Source: Streptomyces sp. (GTDB lineage: Bacteria > Actinomycetota > Actinomycetes > Streptomycetales > Streptomycetaceae). Taken from it: a DNA stretch of 6,919 bases. A program made the position numbers and the translations under genes. The DNA is taken from positions 2,051 to 8,969 of the forward strand of contig DOWQ01000593.1 of NCBI GenBank assembly GCA_003519485.1. The letters are read 5' to 3'. Under the pieces are notes generated by a model that made no database searches, was not told the origin of the DNA, and was given only the letters and a program-made list of their open reading frames with translations. Shown one piece after another: positions 6,183-6,919 of the stretch (its first letter is position 1; each line of letters begins with the position of its first letter).

Positions 6183-6919
6183 CCGTGCCGGGCGCGGAGG
6201 CGGGCGACGGCCGGGGCGGGCGCACCGGGGGCAACGCGGGCGGCGGGGGCGGCATCCCCGACGGCCTGCTCCTCGGGCTGCTCGGCTTCCTGCTCGCGCT
6301 GACCGTACTGGTGTGGGGCGCGACCGGCCTGTCCGGACTGCTGGCACACGGCTCCTGGCCGCCGGGCATCGACTTCGCGCACACCCCGCCGGCGATACGG
6401 CACCTCGCCGCGGATCCGCGCGACCTGGCGGGCGCCTGGCCGGAGGCCGAGGGACAGCTGTCCGGGTACGGGCTGTTCTGGGGCCTCTTCATCGGCGAAC
6501 TGATGGTGCTCACGGTGCTGACCGTGTTCGTGCTGGGCGTGGTCGCGCGCCTGCGCGAGATGCGACGCACCCACCGCGCCGCGGACAAGCCGGCGCGGCC
6601 CTCCGGCCGGGACACGACGGCCGGGGACATCCGCCCCCGGGAGGCCACGGCCCAGGACTTCCGCGGCTCCCCTGCCCCTCAGGACCGTGCTCCCGGCCCG
6701 GGCGGGCCACCGGCCTCCGTCCCTGCCGACGACAGCCGAGTACGGCCGGCTGACGGCCTCGCCGGCCTTGGAGGAGCTGCGCCACCTCCGGTCCACGAAA
6801 TGGGCGTCCCCGGCCCCGCCGGCGACCACGGAGCGGCAGCCTCGCACCGGTCGGCCGGTGCCGCGGCGGAGCCGACGGTCGGAGCCACCACCGGGGCTGC
6901 CACCGGGGCCACCACCGGG
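6179..6919 (+). CDS. VirD4/TraG-like coupling protein, N-terminal part, cut by window edge
   Basis: An open frame runs from GTG 6179 to the last base without a stop, giving at least 247 residues. After a Gly-rich start come two membrane helices, about 30-52 (LLLGLLGFLLALTVLVWGAT) and 98-121 (LFWGLFIGELMVLTVLTVFV). Between them is an extracytoplasmic loop of about 45 residues with GIDFAHTPPAIRHL and PRDLAGAWPEAEGQLSGYG. A basic stretch (RLREMRRTHR) follows, then a long Pro/Ala/Gly-rich linker (135-247). The two-helix layout and loop match, from memory, the N-termini of TraG/VirD4-type proteins that follow SCO6880-type clusters. Those proteins are hexameric ATPases that bring substrates to the channel. 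The ATPase domain would lie beyond the window, so the family call is not proven here. The GTGA overlap with the previous stop suggests coupling. GTG 6185 is an in-frame alternative, 7 nt after a weak GGTGG. Confidence 0.75.
   Translation, partial: MTVPGAEAGDGRGGRTGGNAGGGGGIPDGLLLGLLGFLLALTVLVWGATGLSGLLAHGSWPPGIDFAHTPPAIRHLAADPRDLAGAWPEAEGQLSGYGLFWGLFIGELMVLTVLTVFVLGVVARLREMRRTHRAADKPARPSGRDTTAGDIRPREATAQDFRGSPAPQDRAPGPGGPPASVPADDSRVRPADGLAGLGGAAPPPVHEMGVPGPAGDHGAAASHRSAGAAAEPTVGATTGAATGATTG
6884..6919 (+). repeat. Short tandem-like repeat GCCACC(ACC)GGG in coding linker
   Basis: GCCACCACCGGG occurs at 6884-6895 and 6908-6919, with a shortened copy GCCACCGGG at 6899-6907. In frame they encode ATTG, ATG and ATTG units inside the low-complexity linker of the VirD4-like protein. 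The array touches the window edge and may continue. It is a likely site for replication slippage that would change linker length in 3-nt multiples without breaking the frame. Confidence 0.5.

Noticed and set aside
4740..6347. Minus-strand open frame of 535 codons
   Set aside because: It is antisense to the VirB4-like ATPase, whose Walker motifs prove the + strand frame is real.
6026..6847. Minus-strand frames over the right end
   Set aside because: They oppose the VirB4 C-terminus and the VirD4-like gene, whose two hydrophobic helices and GTGA overlap support the + strand frame.
1..6919. tRNA, rRNA, CRISPR arrays, insertion sequences, relaxase or integrase genes
   Set aside because: I looked for these on both strands and saw no cloverleaf, spaced repeat array, terminal inverted repeats with transposase, or matching protein motifs.

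Overview
The window is very GC-rich, with strong G/C bias at third codon positions, GTG/TTG-type starts, compact overlapping genes and no in-frame TTA codon that I could find. Together with a DUF397 gene at the left edge, this points to an actinomycete, most likely Streptomyces or a close relative. Every gene I can support is on the + strand. The long minus-strand frames are composition shadows.

Layout. A 67-aa DUF397 protein (27-230) sits at the left edge. A 236-nt gap follows, holding a perfect 9-bp inverted repeat, a GC-rich hairpin and a 9-bp direct repeat with an 11-bp period. Next is a 102-aa protein with two membrane helices (467-775), a candidate pilin-like subunit. A second gap (776-1017) starts with a 10-bp stem-loop. 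From about 1018 to the right edge five genes are packed with overlaps or an 11-nt spacer: a single-span protein with an extracytoplasmic VirB8/TcpC-like domain (1018-1860); a polytopic VirB6-like membrane protein with a signal peptide (1850-3190); an SCO6880/PrgI-like protein with two membrane helices (3187-4743); a VirB4-like ATPase with clear Walker A and B motifs (4755-6182); and the N-terminal part of a VirD4/TraG-like coupling protein that runs off the window (6179-6919).

Interpretation. The cluster looks like the inner-membrane core of a type IV secretion-like machine adapted to a Gram-positive envelope. It has a channel scaffold (VirB6-like), an assembly factor (VirB8-like), a VirB3/VirB4 motor split into two polypeptides, a coupling ATPase and possibly a small pilin-like subunit. 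No relaxase, integrase, origin of transfer, lytic transglycosylase or effector is visible, so conjugation versus protein export cannot be decided. The most interesting points are the split of VirB4 between a membrane/N-domain protein and a stand-alone ATPase, the presence of this machine in a lineage better known for single-protein (TraB/FtsK-type) DNA transfer, and the small two-helix protein at the head of the cluster.
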